Source: Clostridiaceae bacterium (lineage in GTDB: Bacteria; Bacillota; Clostridia; TANB77; CAG-508). From it: 40,485 nucleotides of DNA. The number at the start of each line of letters is the position of its first letter. The stretch's first letter is position 1. This document shows positions 7,774 to 17,318 of this stretch, in pieces. Under the pieces are notes generated by a model. The model was given only the letters and a program-made list of their open reading frames with translations, made no database searches and had not been told where the DNA came from. Location: NCBI GenBank assembly GCA_012513065.1, contig JAAZCX010000002.1:1-40485 (forward strand). Direction: 5' to 3'. The position numbers were made by a program, and so were the translations under genes.

Positions 7774-8370
7774 ATGAACTTAGCAAATAAATTAACAATA
7801 TTTAGAATAATTTTAGTACCAATTATGATAATAGTGACTTTTTTTGATTTTCCAGGAGAATTTCTTGGAATACCAACAATAGCTTGGATATTAGAAGCTA
7901 TTTTTGTTATAGCATCAATTACAGATAAATTAGATGGTTATGTAGCACGTTCTAGAAATCAAATAACTACATTTGGAAAATTCTTAGATCCAATTGCTGA
8001 TAAAGTTTTAGTTATTACAACTTTAATTATATTAGTAGAAATAGGAAAAGTTCCAGCATGGATACCAACAATTATAGTATTTAGAGAATTTATTGTATCA
8101 GGATATAGATTAATTGCAGTTGAAAAAGGTGGAAAAGTAATAGCAGCTAATATTTGGGGGAAATTAAAAACAGTTACACAAATGGTAGCAATTATCATAG
8201 CAATAATAGATAATAATAAATTTGGAGCAATATTTGAAGGAAACCTAAATGGAATACCTTTTATAATTAATACAATAACTACTATTATGATGATTTCATG
8301 TGTTGTAGCAACAATATTTTCAGGATGGAATTATATTAAAGATGGTAAAAATTTATTAAATGAAAAATAG
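7774..8370 (+). CDS. pgsA: CDP-diacylglycerol--glycerol-3-phosphate 3-phosphatidyltransferase
   Basis: PgsA makes phosphatidylglycerol phosphate from CDP-diacylglycerol and glycerol-3-phosphate, the committed step to the anionic phospholipids. The 198-residue membrane protein carries the full CDP-alcohol phosphatidyltransferase motif: D51, D54-G55, A58-R59, G68, D72 and D76, in the spacing D(x2)DG(x2)AR(x8)G(x3)D(x3)D. Further helices lie near 10-25, 36-50, 77-93, 128-145 and 162-180. ATG 7774 was chosen because GGAGG (7764-7768) lies 5 nt before it; a TTG start at 7759 would overlap that site. It has its own promoter and terminator, so it is a single-gene unit. The length is typical for the family. 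Confidence 0.95.
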   Translation: MNLANKLTIFRIILVPIMIIVTFFDFPGEFLGIPTIAWILEAIFVIASITDKLDGYVARSRNQITTFGKFLDPIADKVLVITTLIILVEIGKVPAWIPTIIVFREFIVSGYRLIAVEKGGKVIAANIWGKLKTVTQMVAIIIAIIDNNKFGAIFEGNLNGIPFIINTITTIMMISCVVATIFSGWNYIKDGKNLLNEK

Positions 8371-8376
8371 TATAAA

Positions 8377-8415
8377 AAAAGTAACTGATTAATAAAAAAA
8401 TCAGTTACTTTTTTT
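8377..8415 (+). terminator. Terminator of pgsA
   Basis: A 14-bp perfect stem (8377-8390 with 8399-8412), an 8-nt A-rich loop and a T-run form a strong intrinsic terminator. It insulates pgsA from the glycan locus. Confidence 0.9.
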
Positions 8416-8439
8416 ATATGTATAAAGAACCCAAAAAGC

Positions 8440-8468
8440 TTGACAAATTAACTGATAAAAGGTACAAT
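8440..8468 (+). promoter_or_regulatory. Consensus promoter of the surface-glycan operon
   Basis: TTGACA (8440-8445), a 17-nt spacer and TACAAT (8463-8468) match the sigma-A consensus at 11 of 12 bases. It lies 46 nt before the first glycosyltransferase. I see no strong terminator between here and 30795, so it may drive a very long operon. Confidence 0.88.
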
Positions 8469-8514
8469 TAGCCTAGTAAATTTTGCAAAAAAAATTAATA
8501 AAAAAGAGGAAAAT

Positions 8515-9522
8515 ATGGAACAAGATTTAATAGATATTTTACTTGCAACTTATAATACGAATATTGAATATTTAAAAATGCAATTAGATAGTATTTTAAA
8601 ACAAACATATAAAAATATTCATGTCATTATTAGCGATGATGCATCTACAAACAAAGAATTAAAAGAACTATTAAAACAATATGAAAGACAAAATGAAAGA
8701 ATAACAGTATATTTGAATGATAATAATGTAGGATATATAAAAAACTTTGAGTTTTTGCTTACAAAATCAACAGCAGAATATATTGCTTTTTCAGATCATG
8801 ATGATATTTGGTATGCAAATAAAATTGAAGAAAGTATAACAAAATTAAAAGAAGAAGATGTAGATTTAGTATATACAGATGCAAAACAAATAGATGGACA
8901 AGGGAATATATTACATGAAAGCTATTTAACTTATAAAAATTTACCTAAAATAAATGGTAAAAATAATATATTAGCATTTTCTAGACATATTGCAATAGGA
9001 TGTTCCACATTATTTACAAAAAAAATAAAAGAACAAATGTTACCATTTACAGATAATATGATGGCACATGATTGGATTTGTGTATACCTTGCAAGTAAAC
9101 AAAAAGGAATTGCATGTATAGAAAAACCATTATTTGAATATAGATTACATTCAAATAATGAATTTGGAGGACGTAGCCTAAAACAAAATTTATCAAAATG
9201 GAAAGAAGAAAATGGTAAAGATTTTAAATCTTATAAACAATACAGAAATATAAGAGTAATTAAAAAGGCCTATCTTGATGGAAGTTTAATGTGTAAACAA
9301 TATAGAGATAAATTAAACTTAATAGATAATATAGAAGAAAACAAAAAAGAAGAAGAAGTTATAAATTATTATCAGAAACTATTGAAAACAAATATTTTAA
9401 ATATTCATTTCAACAAATACAACAAGTATTTATCATTTAAAGGAATAGGAAAAAGATATATTAAAGAAAAAGTAATTTTTCATTTACCATTATTATCTTA
9501 TATTTTTTATAGAATAAAATAA
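8515..9522 (+). CDS. Family 2 glycosyltransferase (rhamnosyltransferase-like)
   Basis: This 335-residue GT-A-fold enzyme transfers a sugar from a nucleotide donor during glycan assembly in the cytoplasm. The N-terminal block IDILLATYNTN (6-16), IISDDAS (38-44) and the metal-binding DHDD (94-97) are GT2 signatures. The acceptor-side region has MAHDWICVYLAS and a YRLHSNNEFG segment, typical of the rhamnosyltransferase-like subgroup. The C-terminal end (KEKVIFHLPLLSYIFY) is weakly hydrophobic, as in enzymes that lie against the membrane. It is first in the operon, right before the ABC exporter genes. It closely resembles the protein at 12653, so the two may be paralogues acting in sequence. Donor and acceptor are not known. 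Confidence 0.88.
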   Translation: MEQDLIDILLATYNTNIEYLKMQLDSILKQTYKNIHVIISDDASTNKELKELLKQYERQNERITVYLNDNNVGYIKNFEFLLTKSTAEYIAFSDHDDIWYANKIEESITKLKEEDVDLVYTDAKQIDGQGNILHESYLTYKNLPKINGKNNILAFSRHIAIGCSTLFTKKIKEQMLPFTDNMMAHDWICVYLASKQKGIACIEKPLFEYRLHSNNEFGGRSLKQNLSKWKEENGKDFKSYKQYRNIRVIKKAYLDGSLMCKQYRDKLNLIDNIEENKKEEEVINYYQKLLKTNILNIHFNKYNKYLSFKGIGKRYIKEKVIFHLPLLSYIFYRIK

Positions 9523-9601
9523 TTAACAATTATTAAAATAAACGATAAAAATAAAATATATAATATAAGAAATATATATTTAAAAGGAGAAATAAACATT
9601 A

Positions 9602-10393
9602 ATGGAATTTATAAAGTCAATTTTGAAAAATAGAAAATTAATATGGCAATTAGGTAAAAATGATTTTAAAAATCGTTTTGCTAGTACTAGTTTAGGAAGT
9701 ATATGGGGATTTTTACAACCATTTGTATTTATGTTTACATATGTAATAGTTTTTCAATATATATTAAAAACAGGAAGTGCAGGAAATGATCCATATGTAG
9801 TTTGGTTTTTACCTGCAATGGCTATGTGGCAATGGATAAATGACAGTATATTATCAGCAAGCATGTCAATAAGAACATATAGCTATTTAGTAAAAAAAGT
9901 AGTATTTCCTGTTGATGTAATACCTACAATTTCAATTGTCGCTTCAAGTTTTGTTGCTTTATTTTTAATAGTAGTAGCTACAATTGTATGTATAATATTT
10001 GGATATATTCCAAATATACTTGAACTATTATATGTTATTTTTGCAACATATTGCTTTATTATAGCAGTTACTAGATTCACATCTGCAGTTACAACAATAG
10101 TTCCAGATTTTTCTAATTTGCTTGGAATAGTAATGCAATTATTTTTCTGGTTTACACCAGTAGTATGGAATTTAAACATGTTATCTAACCATCAAACGAT
10201 ATTAACAATTATGAAATGCACACCATTTACTTATTTAATTACTACATTTAGAGAAGTGTTTATTCAAGGAAATATAATTTCAGATAATAATTTCATATTT
10301 ACAATAGCTTTTTGGATTATAACAATAGTTATGTTTGTATGGGGTAACAGTGTATTTAAAAGAAATAAAAAAGATTTTGCAGATGTATTATAG
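9602..10393 (+). CDS. Polysaccharide ABC transporter permease (Wzm/TagG type)
   Basis: This 263-residue ABC-2-type membrane subunit exports a lipid-linked polysaccharide together with the ATPase encoded next. An N-terminal amphipathic segment (LIWQLGKNDFKNRFASTSLG, about 13-32) is characteristic of Wzm and TagG. About six transmembrane helices follow, near 34-56, 65-85, 105-130, 138-160, 170-195 and 230-250. The PFTYLITTFREVF segment late in the protein is a conserved ABC-2 exporter feature. The ribosome site AAAGGAG lies about 12 nt before ATG 9602, a long spacing. The partner ATPase gene starts 22 nt after its stop. The substrate is presumably the polymer made by this locus. Confidence 0.93.
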   Translation: MEFIKSILKNRKLIWQLGKNDFKNRFASTSLGSIWGFLQPFVFMFTYVIVFQYILKTGSAGNDPYVVWFLPAMAMWQWINDSILSASMSIRTYSYLVKKVVFPVDVIPTISIVASSFVALFLIVVATIVCIIFGYIPNILELLYVIFATYCFIIAVTRFTSAVTTIVPDFSNLLGIVMQLFFWFTPVVWNLNMLSNHQTILTIMKCTPFTYLITTFREVFIQGNIISDNNFIFTIAFWIITIVMFVWGNSVFKRNKKDFADVL

Positions 10394-10414
10394 AAAAGGA
10401 GAAAAATAAAATTT

Positions 10415-11716
10415 ATGTGTCAAGAAGAAAATGTAGTTGAAATAAAAAACTTAGTTAAAGACTATAAAATGTTTACAAAAAAACAAGACAGATTAATAGA
10501 AGTAATTTTTCCTATAATAAAAAAACATTCTAATTTTAGAGCAATGAACAATTTGGATTTAACAATAAAAAAAGGAGAAGTATTAGGAATACTTGGAAAA
10601 AATGGCGCTGGAAAATCAACGTTACTTAAAATGATAACAGGTGTAGTAGTTCCTACTTTCGGAGAATTAAAAGTAAACGGAAAAATAAGTTCTCTTTTAG
10701 AATTAGGTACAGCATTTAATATGGAATTGAGCGGATTAGAAAACATTTATCAACATGGACAAGTTATGGGACTTACAAAAAAAGAAATAGAAGAAAAGAA
10801 ACAGGAGATAATTGATTTTGCAGATATAGGTGATCATTTATATCAACCAGTTAAAACATATTCTTCTGGAATGTTCGCAAGGCTAGCATTTGCTTGTGCA
10901 ATAAATGTAAATCCTGATATATTAATAGTAGATGAAGTACTTTCAGTAGGAGATATGGCATTTCAATTAAAATGTTTTAAAAAATTTCAAGATTTTAAAG
11001 AAAAAGGAAAAACTATATTATTTGTAACTCATAATGTTTCTGATGTCTTAAAAAACTGTACCAGAGCTATAATATTAGAAAATGGTAGTAAAACATTTGA
11101 CGGAGATGTAAAAGAAGGAGTAGAACTATATAAAAAAGTAATTACTGGAAATAATAGTAATAATAGCGATAATAAAGAACATAAAATCATAGAAAACAAA
11201 AAAAATAAAAAAGTTGAAAAACAAGACAATTGGAAATCTCATTTTAATGAAAATCCAAATATAATAGAATATGGAAATTTAAAGGCAGAAGTTATAGATT
11301 ATGGAGTATTTGATGATAAAGGAAATTTTTTAGCATCAATTGATAACGATAAAGAAATAATATTAAAATCAAAAATTAGATTTAACGAAACAATAGATAA
11401 TCCAATCTTTACTATGACAATAAAAGATTTTAATGGAATTGAAATTGTAGGAACTAACACTATGAATGAAAAAATATATCCAGGTAAATTTGAAAAAGAT
11501 GAGATAGTTACAGTAGAATTCAAACAAGTATTACCACTTGCACCTAACAAATACACATTATCTTTTAGCTGTACATATATTAACAGCAAAGGTGAACTAG
11601 AAGTATTAAATAGAAAATATGAAGCACTATTAATTGAAATTATTTCATCAAAAGATTGTGTAGGATTTTTAAGAATAAATCCTGAAATTAAAATTTTGAA
11701 AGCTAATAATGAATAA
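10415..11716 (+). CDS. Polysaccharide ABC transporter ATPase with C-terminal sugar-binding domain (Wzt type)
   Basis: This 433-residue protein has two parts. Residues 1-240 are the ATPase: Walker A GKNGAGKST (61-69), the signature YSSGM (149-153) and Walker B ILIVDE (169-174), followed by the H-loop THN. A charged Asn/Lys/Glu-rich linker (about 240-275) joins a beta-rich domain (about 285-430) with the layout of Wzt carbohydrate-binding domains, which in known systems recognise the finished end of the glycan before export. It pairs with the permease just upstream. ATG 10415 has AAAGGAG about 12 nt upstream. The extended Wzt form suggests the chain carries a terminal cap, which the ATPase checks; this is inference from characterised homologues. 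Confidence 0.93.
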   Translation: MCQEENVVEIKNLVKDYKMFTKKQDRLIEVIFPIIKKHSNFRAMNNLDLTIKKGEVLGILGKNGAGKSTLLKMITGVVVPTFGELKVNGKISSLLELGTAFNMELSGLENIYQHGQVMGLTKKEIEEKKQEIIDFADIGDHLYQPVKTYSSGMFARLAFACAINVNPDILIVDEVLSVGDMAFQLKCFKKFQDFKEKGKTILFVTHNVSDVLKNCTRAIILENGSKTFDGDVKEGVELYKKVITGNNSNNSDNKEHKIIENKKNKKVEKQDNWKSHFNENPNIIEYGNLKAEVIDYGVFDDKGNFLASIDNDKEIILKSKIRFNETIDNPIFTMTIKDFNGIEIVGTNTMNEKIYPGKFEKDEIVTVEFKQVLPLAPNKYTLSFSCTYINSKGELEVLNRKYEALLIEIISSKDCVGFLRINPEIKILKANNE

Positions 11717-11732
11717 TAAGGAAAAATAAAAT

Positions 11733-12638
11733 ATGAAAAAAACTTTTAAAAAATCTGTTATTTTTGGAATTGCTGTAGTTTTATTTATAAGTATTACTAT
11801 AGGAATACTATTATTTAATACAAATATTGGTGATAATAAAATAATACAATTATCTGCACAAAGTTCAAGACAAATGATGGGATATATTATTATAACTAAA
11901 AATAATAATTTAATAGTTATAGATGGTGGAACAACTGAGGATACAGAAAATTTAGTTAAACAAATAAAAAACAACGGTGGACAAGTAGATGCTTGGTTCT
12001 TAACACATATACATGATGATCATGTTGGAGCATTTACAGAAATAATAAATAATGAGTCTATTAATGTAAAAAAGATTTATGTATCAATAAATGAATTTCA
12101 GTGGTATGAAGAAAATGAACCAACTAGAATAGAATTCACAAATAAAGTGTTTGATTTATTATCAGAAGAAAATATAAAACAAAAAATTGAAGAAGTTTTT
12201 TTAAATCAAATTATTACAATTGATAATATAAAAGCTGAAATATTAGGAATAAAAAATCCTGAAATCACTCAAAATGCAGGAAATGAACAAAGTATGGTAA
12301 TAAAATTTGATTCAGGAAAAACTACATTTTTAGTATTAGGAGATACAGGAGAAAATAGTAGTAAAAAATTATTAGAAAAGCAGAAAGATAAACTAAAAAG
12401 TAATATTGTACAAATGGCACATCATGGACAAGCAGGAGCGACAGAAGAATTGTACAATGAAATAAAGCCTAATATTTGCTTATGGCCAACTCCAGAATGG
12501 CTTTGGAATAATGATGCAGGACAAGGAGAAAATTCAGGAGAATGGAAGACTTTTGAAACAAGAAATTGGATGAAAGAATTAAAAGTAAATAAAAATTATG
12601 TATCAAAAGATGGAGATTTAACTATTAAAATAAAATAA
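11733..12638 (+). CDS. Membrane-anchored metallo-beta-lactamase-fold hydrolase
   Basis: The 301-residue protein has one N-terminal membrane anchor (about 8-30) and then an MBL-fold hydrolase domain outside the cell. Metal ligands are visible in HIHDDH (92-97, the HxHxDH motif), in the LGDTGENS segment (about 205), and in AHHGQAG (about 228). The domain resembles the ComEC/Rec2-like MBL group rather than true beta-lactamases. It sits between the Wzt-type ATPase and a glycosyltransferase with only 14-16 nt gaps, so it is surely co-transcribed with glycan genes. A role in trimming or transferring phosphate-linked groups on the glycan or its lipid carrier is possible but not shown. The substrate is unknown. 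Confidence 0.8.
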   Translation: MKKTFKKSVIFGIAVVLFISITIGILLFNTNIGDNKIIQLSAQSSRQMMGYIIITKNNNLIVIDGGTTEDTENLVKQIKNNGGQVDAWFLTHIHDDHVGAFTEIINNESINVKKIYVSINEFQWYEENEPTRIEFTNKVFDLLSEENIKQKIEEVFLNQIITIDNIKAEILGIKNPEITQNAGNEQSMVIKFDSGKTTFLVLGDTGENSSKKLLEKQKDKLKSNIVQMAHHGQAGATEELYNEIKPNICLWPTPEWLWNNDAGQGENSGEWKTFETRNWMKELKVNKNYVSKDGDLTIKIK

Positions 12639-12652
12639 AAAGGAAGATAAAT

Positions 12653-13642
12653 ATGGAGCAAATAGATATTTTACTAGCAACTTACAATGGAGAGAAATAT
12701 TTAATAGAACAAATAGAAAGTATTTTAAATCAAACATATTCTAATTTTAGATTGTTAATATCAGACGATTGCTCAAATGATAATACTAGAAAAATACTAA
12801 AAGAATATGAAACTAAAGATAAAAGAATAAAAGTATTTTATCAAGAAAAAAATTTAGGATATGTTAAAAACTTTGAATTTTTACTTACAAAAGTAGAAAA
12901 TGATATTTATATGCTCTCAGATCAAGATGATGTATGGATTAAAGAAAAAATAGAAAAAACATATAAAAAGTTGAAAGAAGAAAATTCTGATTTAGTTTTT
13001 ACTGATTTAGAAGTTGTAAATGAAAAATTAGAAACAATAACTTCATCTTTTAATGATTACATGTTGCTTTCTAGAAAAATAAAAAATTACTATACAGATT
13101 ACAGAATGCAATATTTATATAACTGTATAACAGGATGTACTTTAATGTCTAAAAAATCTTTTTTAGATAAAATAATACCAATACCAACAGATTCAAAATA
13201 TGTAATACATGATAGTTGGATTGGATTAATCGTTTCTTTATATGGAAAAGTAATATATTTGGATGAGAAAACGATTAAATATAGACAACATGGAAACAAT
13301 GAAGTAGGAATAGATAAAATTTCACATAAATATAAGAAAATAGAAGATGTAAGAAATTTATTTATAGAAGTAAAACTAATGTTATTTAAAACATATGTTA
13401 ATAACGAAAAATGTTTTCCGGATGATTTAAAAAAACAAAATAAGAAAGCATTAGAATATTTTGAAATGTTACAAAATAAAAAAAATATGAACTTTAAAAA
13501 TTGGAATATATTCTATAAACTTTATAAAACAGAGACATTTTCATATTATATTAAAAATTTTATGATATTGAATATGCCACTAATAACTAATATTCCTTTT
13601 AAAATAAGACATTATATATTAAAACTAAGAGGAAAAAGATAA
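12653..13642 (+). CDS. Family 2 glycosyltransferase (rhamnosyltransferase-like)
   Basis: This 329-residue GT2 enzyme has IDILLATYNGE (4-14), LLISDDCS (34-41) and the metal-binding DQDD (90-93). Later segments VIHDSWIGLIVS and YRQHGNNEVG are typical of the rhamnosyltransferase-like subgroup. Its first 80 residues are clearly similar to those of the protein at 8515 (LGYVKNFEFLLTK against VGYIKNFEFLLTK), so they are probably paralogues. It follows the MBL-fold gene by 14 nt, with a ribosome site AAAGGAAG. Rhamnose would fit the dTDP-rhamnose genes in the same locus, but donor choice cannot be read from the sequence. Confidence 0.88.
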   Translation: MEQIDILLATYNGEKYLIEQIESILNQTYSNFRLLISDDCSNDNTRKILKEYETKDKRIKVFYQEKNLGYVKNFEFLLTKVENDIYMLSDQDDVWIKEKIEKTYKKLKEENSDLVFTDLEVVNEKLETITSSFNDYMLLSRKIKNYYTDYRMQYLYNCITGCTLMSKKSFLDKIIPIPTDSKYVIHDSWIGLIVSLYGKVIYLDEKTIKYRQHGNNEVGIDKISHKYKKIEDVRNLFIEVKLMLFKTYVNNEKCFPDDLKKQNKKALEYFEMLQNKKNMNFKNWNIFYKLYKTETFSYYIKNFMILNMPLITNIPFKIRHYILKLRGKR

Positions 13643-13680
13643 AATCTAAAGATTAAAACTAAAGATAAAAACTAAAAATT
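13643..13680 (+). repeat. Degenerate A-rich tandem repeat
   Basis: Three imperfect copies of an AAAACTAAAGATT-like unit lie just after the glycosyltransferase stop codon. No function is evident; replication slippage in A-rich DNA would explain it. Confidence 0.4.
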
Positions 13681-13723
13681 AACACACACATACATATAAG
13701 TGTAAAAGGGAGATATATAAAAT

Positions 13724-15448
13724 ATGAAATATAATCTAGATTATTATAAAAATGAAACAGACAATAAACCTATTTCAGAAGAATACGAAGAAGTATTACA
13801 AAAAGTAAATTCAGTAGATAGTAATTTTTCAGATACCCTTGATAAAAATTCAAAAATAAAAAATATATTAGCCTTATCTGAAATAAGAGAAAATATATTA
13901 AATTGGTATAAATTCAAAAATGATTGTGATATTTTAGAAATGAATGCAAATTACGGAGAAATAACAGGTCTATTATGTGAAAAAGCAAAAAATGTTATAT
14001 CTATAGAAACTTCAGAAAAATATGCACAAATAATAAAGAAAAGATATTTAAATAAAGATAATCTAGAATTAATAGTAGGAAATATAGAAAATATAGAAAT
14101 AAATAGAAAATTTGATTATATTGTAATAGTTGGAATTACAGAACAATTAAAAGAATATTTAGAATATGCAAAAGAACATATAAATGAAAAAGGAAAAATA
14201 TTAATTGCAGTAAATAATAAATTTGGAGTAAAAGCATGGATAACTATAAAAGATGATGCAAAAGTAGTTGGAAATGATAAAACTGCTATTTCTAAAATGA
14301 AATTAGATACTTTATTAGAAGGTTTAGAACATAAATATTATTATCCATTACCTGACTATAAATTACCAAACATTATATATACGGAAAATAATATGCCAAA
14401 TATGATAAATATATATAGAGATTTAACGTATAAAGATGAAAGTGTTAATTTTAAAGAAATTGATGCATTTAAAGAAATAATAAACAATAATTCAGAAGAT
14501 TTTAAAAATTTTGCTAATTCTTTTTTAATAGAAGCTTCAAAACAACAATTAGAAGATAACAAAATAAAATTTATAACTTTTTCAAATATAAGAAAAGATG
14601 AATATAGAATAAAAACAGTTATTGAAGAAAAAGAAGTGTATAAAACTAACATAAATAACAAATCAAAGAAACATATAGAAAATCTAAAAAAGAATATTGA
14701 CATATTAAGAGAATTAAATATTAATACATTGGATAGTTATGATGAAAATAAAATTATAAGTAAATATGTTAATGATGAAAATCTAGAAAACAAATTAATA
14801 AGAATTTTTAAAGAAAATGGGAAAGAAGAATTTTTTAAAGAAATTAAAAAATATAAAGAGTTTTTAGAAAGTAAATTACAAGTAACAAATGAAATAGATA
14901 AAAATGTCTTTACAGAGTATAAAATCAATTGCCAAAATGAAGATTTTGAAAAATTAACATTTGTAAAATATGGACTATGGGATTTAATATTTCAAAACTG
15001 TTTTATCATAAATGATGAATATTGTTTTTATGATCAAGAATGGAAAGAAGAAAATGTACCAGTAGAATATATATTATATAGAGCAATTATATATTTTAAC
15101 GGAATCAAAAAATATATTTCTGATGAAGACATATTTGAAAAATTTAATTTAAAAGATTATTTAGAAGTGTTTAAGAAACTAGATGATAAATTACAAGAAA
15201 AAATAAGAAAACCAATGATTTGGAAAATTCATACTGAAGAAGAATTCATTAAGAATAAGAATCATAAGTTGAAATTAGAAATACAAGAAAAGGAACAGGA
15301 AATAACTAATTTAAAAAATGAAATTGAAAATTTAAAGAAATCAAATATTGATAATAATAATCAATTAAAAATAATAGAAAGTTCTTTATCTTGGAAAATT
15401 ACAAAACCATTAAGAATAATTAGAAAAATGACTTATAAAAGCAAATAG
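13724..15448 (+). CDS. SAM-methyltransferase-like protein with coiled-coil tail
   Basis: This 574-residue protein begins with a Rossmann-like methyltransferase domain (about 40-170). Motif I is ILEMNANYGEITG (70-82), where the usual glycine-rich E-x-G-x-G-x-G is degenerate, so SAM binding may be altered or lost. The middle (about 230-490) has no motif that I recognise; its FLIEASKQQ and WDLIFQNCFIINDEYCFYDQEW segments look like those seen in proteins of glycan loci. A charged coiled coil (about 500-548) leads to the tail SSLSWKITKPLRIIRKM, a motif common at the ends of surface-glycan transferases. Similar proteins link methylation or chain-length control to Wzt-type export. The exact role is uncertain. 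Confidence 0.7.
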   Translation: MKYNLDYYKNETDNKPISEEYEEVLQKVNSVDSNFSDTLDKNSKIKNILALSEIRENILNWYKFKNDCDILEMNANYGEITGLLCEKAKNVISIETSEKYAQIIKKRYLNKDNLELIVGNIENIEINRKFDYIVIVGITEQLKEYLEYAKEHINEKGKILIAVNNKFGVKAWITIKDDAKVVGNDKTAISKMKLDTLLEGLEHKYYYPLPDYKLPNIIYTENNMPNMINIYRDLTYKDESVNFKEIDAFKEIINNNSEDFKNFANSFLIEASKQQLEDNKIKFITFSNIRKDEYRIKTVIEEKEVYKTNINNKSKKHIENLKKNIDILRELNINTLDSYDENKIISKYVNDENLENKLIRIFKENGKEEFFKEIKKYKEFLESKLQVTNEIDKNVFTEYKINCQNEDFEKLTFVKYGLWDLIFQNCFIINDEYCFYDQEWKEENVPVEYILYRAIIYFNGIKKYISDEDIFEKFNLKDYLEVFKKLDDKLQEKIRKPMIWKIHTEEEFIKNKNHKLKLEIQEKEQEITNLKNEIENLKKSNIDNNNQLKIIESSLSWKITKPLRIIRKMTYKSK

Positions 15449-15462
15449 AGAAGGAATAAAAT

Positions 15463-17280
15463 ATGAATATAACAAATATAAAAAATCAAATTAAATATTA
15501 TAAAAACAAGTATGGGATTAAACAAACTATAAAAAAATGTTTTAATAAGATATGGATGAAAATCAAATTTATATTTAAAAATAGAGATATTTATGGAATG
15601 GATGATTATCATAGATGGATTTACTTTAATGAGCCAACTAAAAAAGAAATAGAAGAACAAAGAAAAGAAGTATTCAAATTCCAACCTAAAATTAGTATAA
15701 TAGTTCCAATGTATAATACTCCTATTAAGTTTTTCAAAGAATTAGTGGATAATATGATAGGACAAACTTATACAAATTGGGAATTATGCTTAGCAGATGG
15801 AAGCGAAAAGAAAAATGAAGAAATTAAAAATATTGTAAAAAAAGATGAAAGAATAAAATATAAATTTTTAAATGAAAATAAAGGAATTTCTTCAAATACA
15901 AATCAAGCGCTAAAATTAGCTACAGGGGATTATATAGCACTTTTAGATCATGATGATTTATTACCAGTATTTTCTTTATATGAAGTGGTAAAAACAATTA
16001 ATGAAAATCCAGATGTAGAATTTATTTATACTGATGAAGATAAATGTACAAATATAAACAATAGATATGATCCACATTTTAAACCAGATTTTGCAATAGA
16101 TACTTTAAGATCTGTTAATTATATATGTCATTTTAGTATATTTAAGAAAGAATTAATAGATAGACTTAAAGGATTTAAAACTGAATTTGATGGTGCACAA
16201 GATTATGATATGTTTTTAAGAATGTCAGAAAATACAAAAAAAATTGTACATATTCCAAAAATATTATACCATTGGAGAGTACATCCTAATTCTACAGCTG
16301 CAACAACTGCTGGAGATGCTAAACCATATGCTTTCCAAGCAGGAAAAAGAGCAATAGAAGCACACTTAGAAAGATGTGGGTTAAAAGGGATAGTAGAATA
16401 TGGTGTTAGTTTAGGAATATATAGAGTAATTTACAATGTAGTAGAAGAAAAGAAAGTTTCTATTATTATACCAAATATGGACCATATAGAAGTTTTAAAA
16501 GTATGTATTAATTCAATAATTGAAAAAACTACATACAAAAATTATGAAATTATAATAGTTGAAAATAATAGTAAAAAAGAAGAAACTTTTGAATATTACA
16601 AACAAATCGAAAAAAATGAAAAAATTAAAATTGTCTATTATGAAGAAAAAAAATTCAACTATTCTAAGATAATTAATTTTGGTGTAAAACAATCAACAGG
16701 TGAATACATAATTCAATTAAATAATGATACAGAATTAATAACACCAAATTGGCTTGAAGAATTAGTAGGATATGCACAAAGAAAAGATATTGGAGCAGTT
16801 GGAGTGAAATTATATTATCCAGATAATACAATTCAACATAATGGAGTTATTATTGGAATAGGTGGAGTTGGAGGACACATTCTAAAAAATCTTCCAAAAG
16901 ATAAAAGAGGATATTTTGCAAGAGATAGCTTCGTACAAAATTTAAGTGCTGTAACAGCTGCATGTATTATTTCTAGAAAAGAAATATATGAAGAAGTTGG
17001 TTACATGGATGAAAAATTTGAAGTTGCTTTCAATGACTTAGATTTTTGCTTAAAAATAAGAGAAAAAGGATATTTAATAGCAATAGATCCATTTGTTGAA
17101 CTTATACATTATGAATCAAAATCAAGAGGATATGAAGATACAGAGGAAAAAAGAAAAAGATTTCAAGGAGAAATAAATAGATTCAAAGAAAAATGGAATA
17201 CAATTTTAGAAAAAGGTGATCCATATTTCAATCCTAATTTTAGATTAGACATTGAAGACTATAAAATTAAAAATGATTAA
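15463..17280 (+). CDS. Tandem-domain family 2 glycosyltransferase
   Basis: The 605-residue protein has two GT2 catalytic domains. The first starts at KISIIVPMYNTP (about 76-87) and has ALLDHDDLLP as its metal-binding segment and FIYTDEDKC shortly after. The second starts at about 325 (KVSIIIPNMDH), with QLNNDTELI near 419 and a late FNDLDFCLKIREKGY segment. This arrangement matches bifunctional O-antigen or rhamnan polymerising transferases, in which the domains add sugars with alternate linkages. A basic region (about 10-40) precedes the first domain. It follows the methyltransferase-like gene by 14 nt. The donor specificities are unknown. Confidence 0.9.
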   Translation: MNITNIKNQIKYYKNKYGIKQTIKKCFNKIWMKIKFIFKNRDIYGMDDYHRWIYFNEPTKKEIEEQRKEVFKFQPKISIIVPMYNTPIKFFKELVDNMIGQTYTNWELCLADGSEKKNEEIKNIVKKDERIKYKFLNENKGISSNTNQALKLATGDYIALLDHDDLLPVFSLYEVVKTINENPDVEFIYTDEDKCTNINNRYDPHFKPDFAIDTLRSVNYICHFSIFKKELIDRLKGFKTEFDGAQDYDMFLRMSENTKKIVHIPKILYHWRVHPNSTAATTAGDAKPYAFQAGKRAIEAHLERCGLKGIVEYGVSLGIYRVIYNVVEEKKVSIIIPNMDHIEVLKVCINSIIEKTTYKNYEIIIVENNSKKEETFEYYKQIEKNEKIKIVYYEEKKFNYSKIINFGVKQSTGEYIIQLNNDTELITPNWLEELVGYAQRKDIGAVGVKLYYPDNTIQHNGVIIGIGGVGGHILKNLPKDKRGYFARDSFVQNLSAVTAACIISRKEIYEEVGYMDEKFEVAFNDLDFCLKIREKGYLIAIDPFVELIHYESKSRGYEDTEEKRKRFQGEINRFKEKWNTILEKGDPYFNPNFRLDIEDYKIKND

Positions 17281-17318
17281 TTACTAACTTATTAAATGAA
17301 TTTATGGAGGATGTAAAG

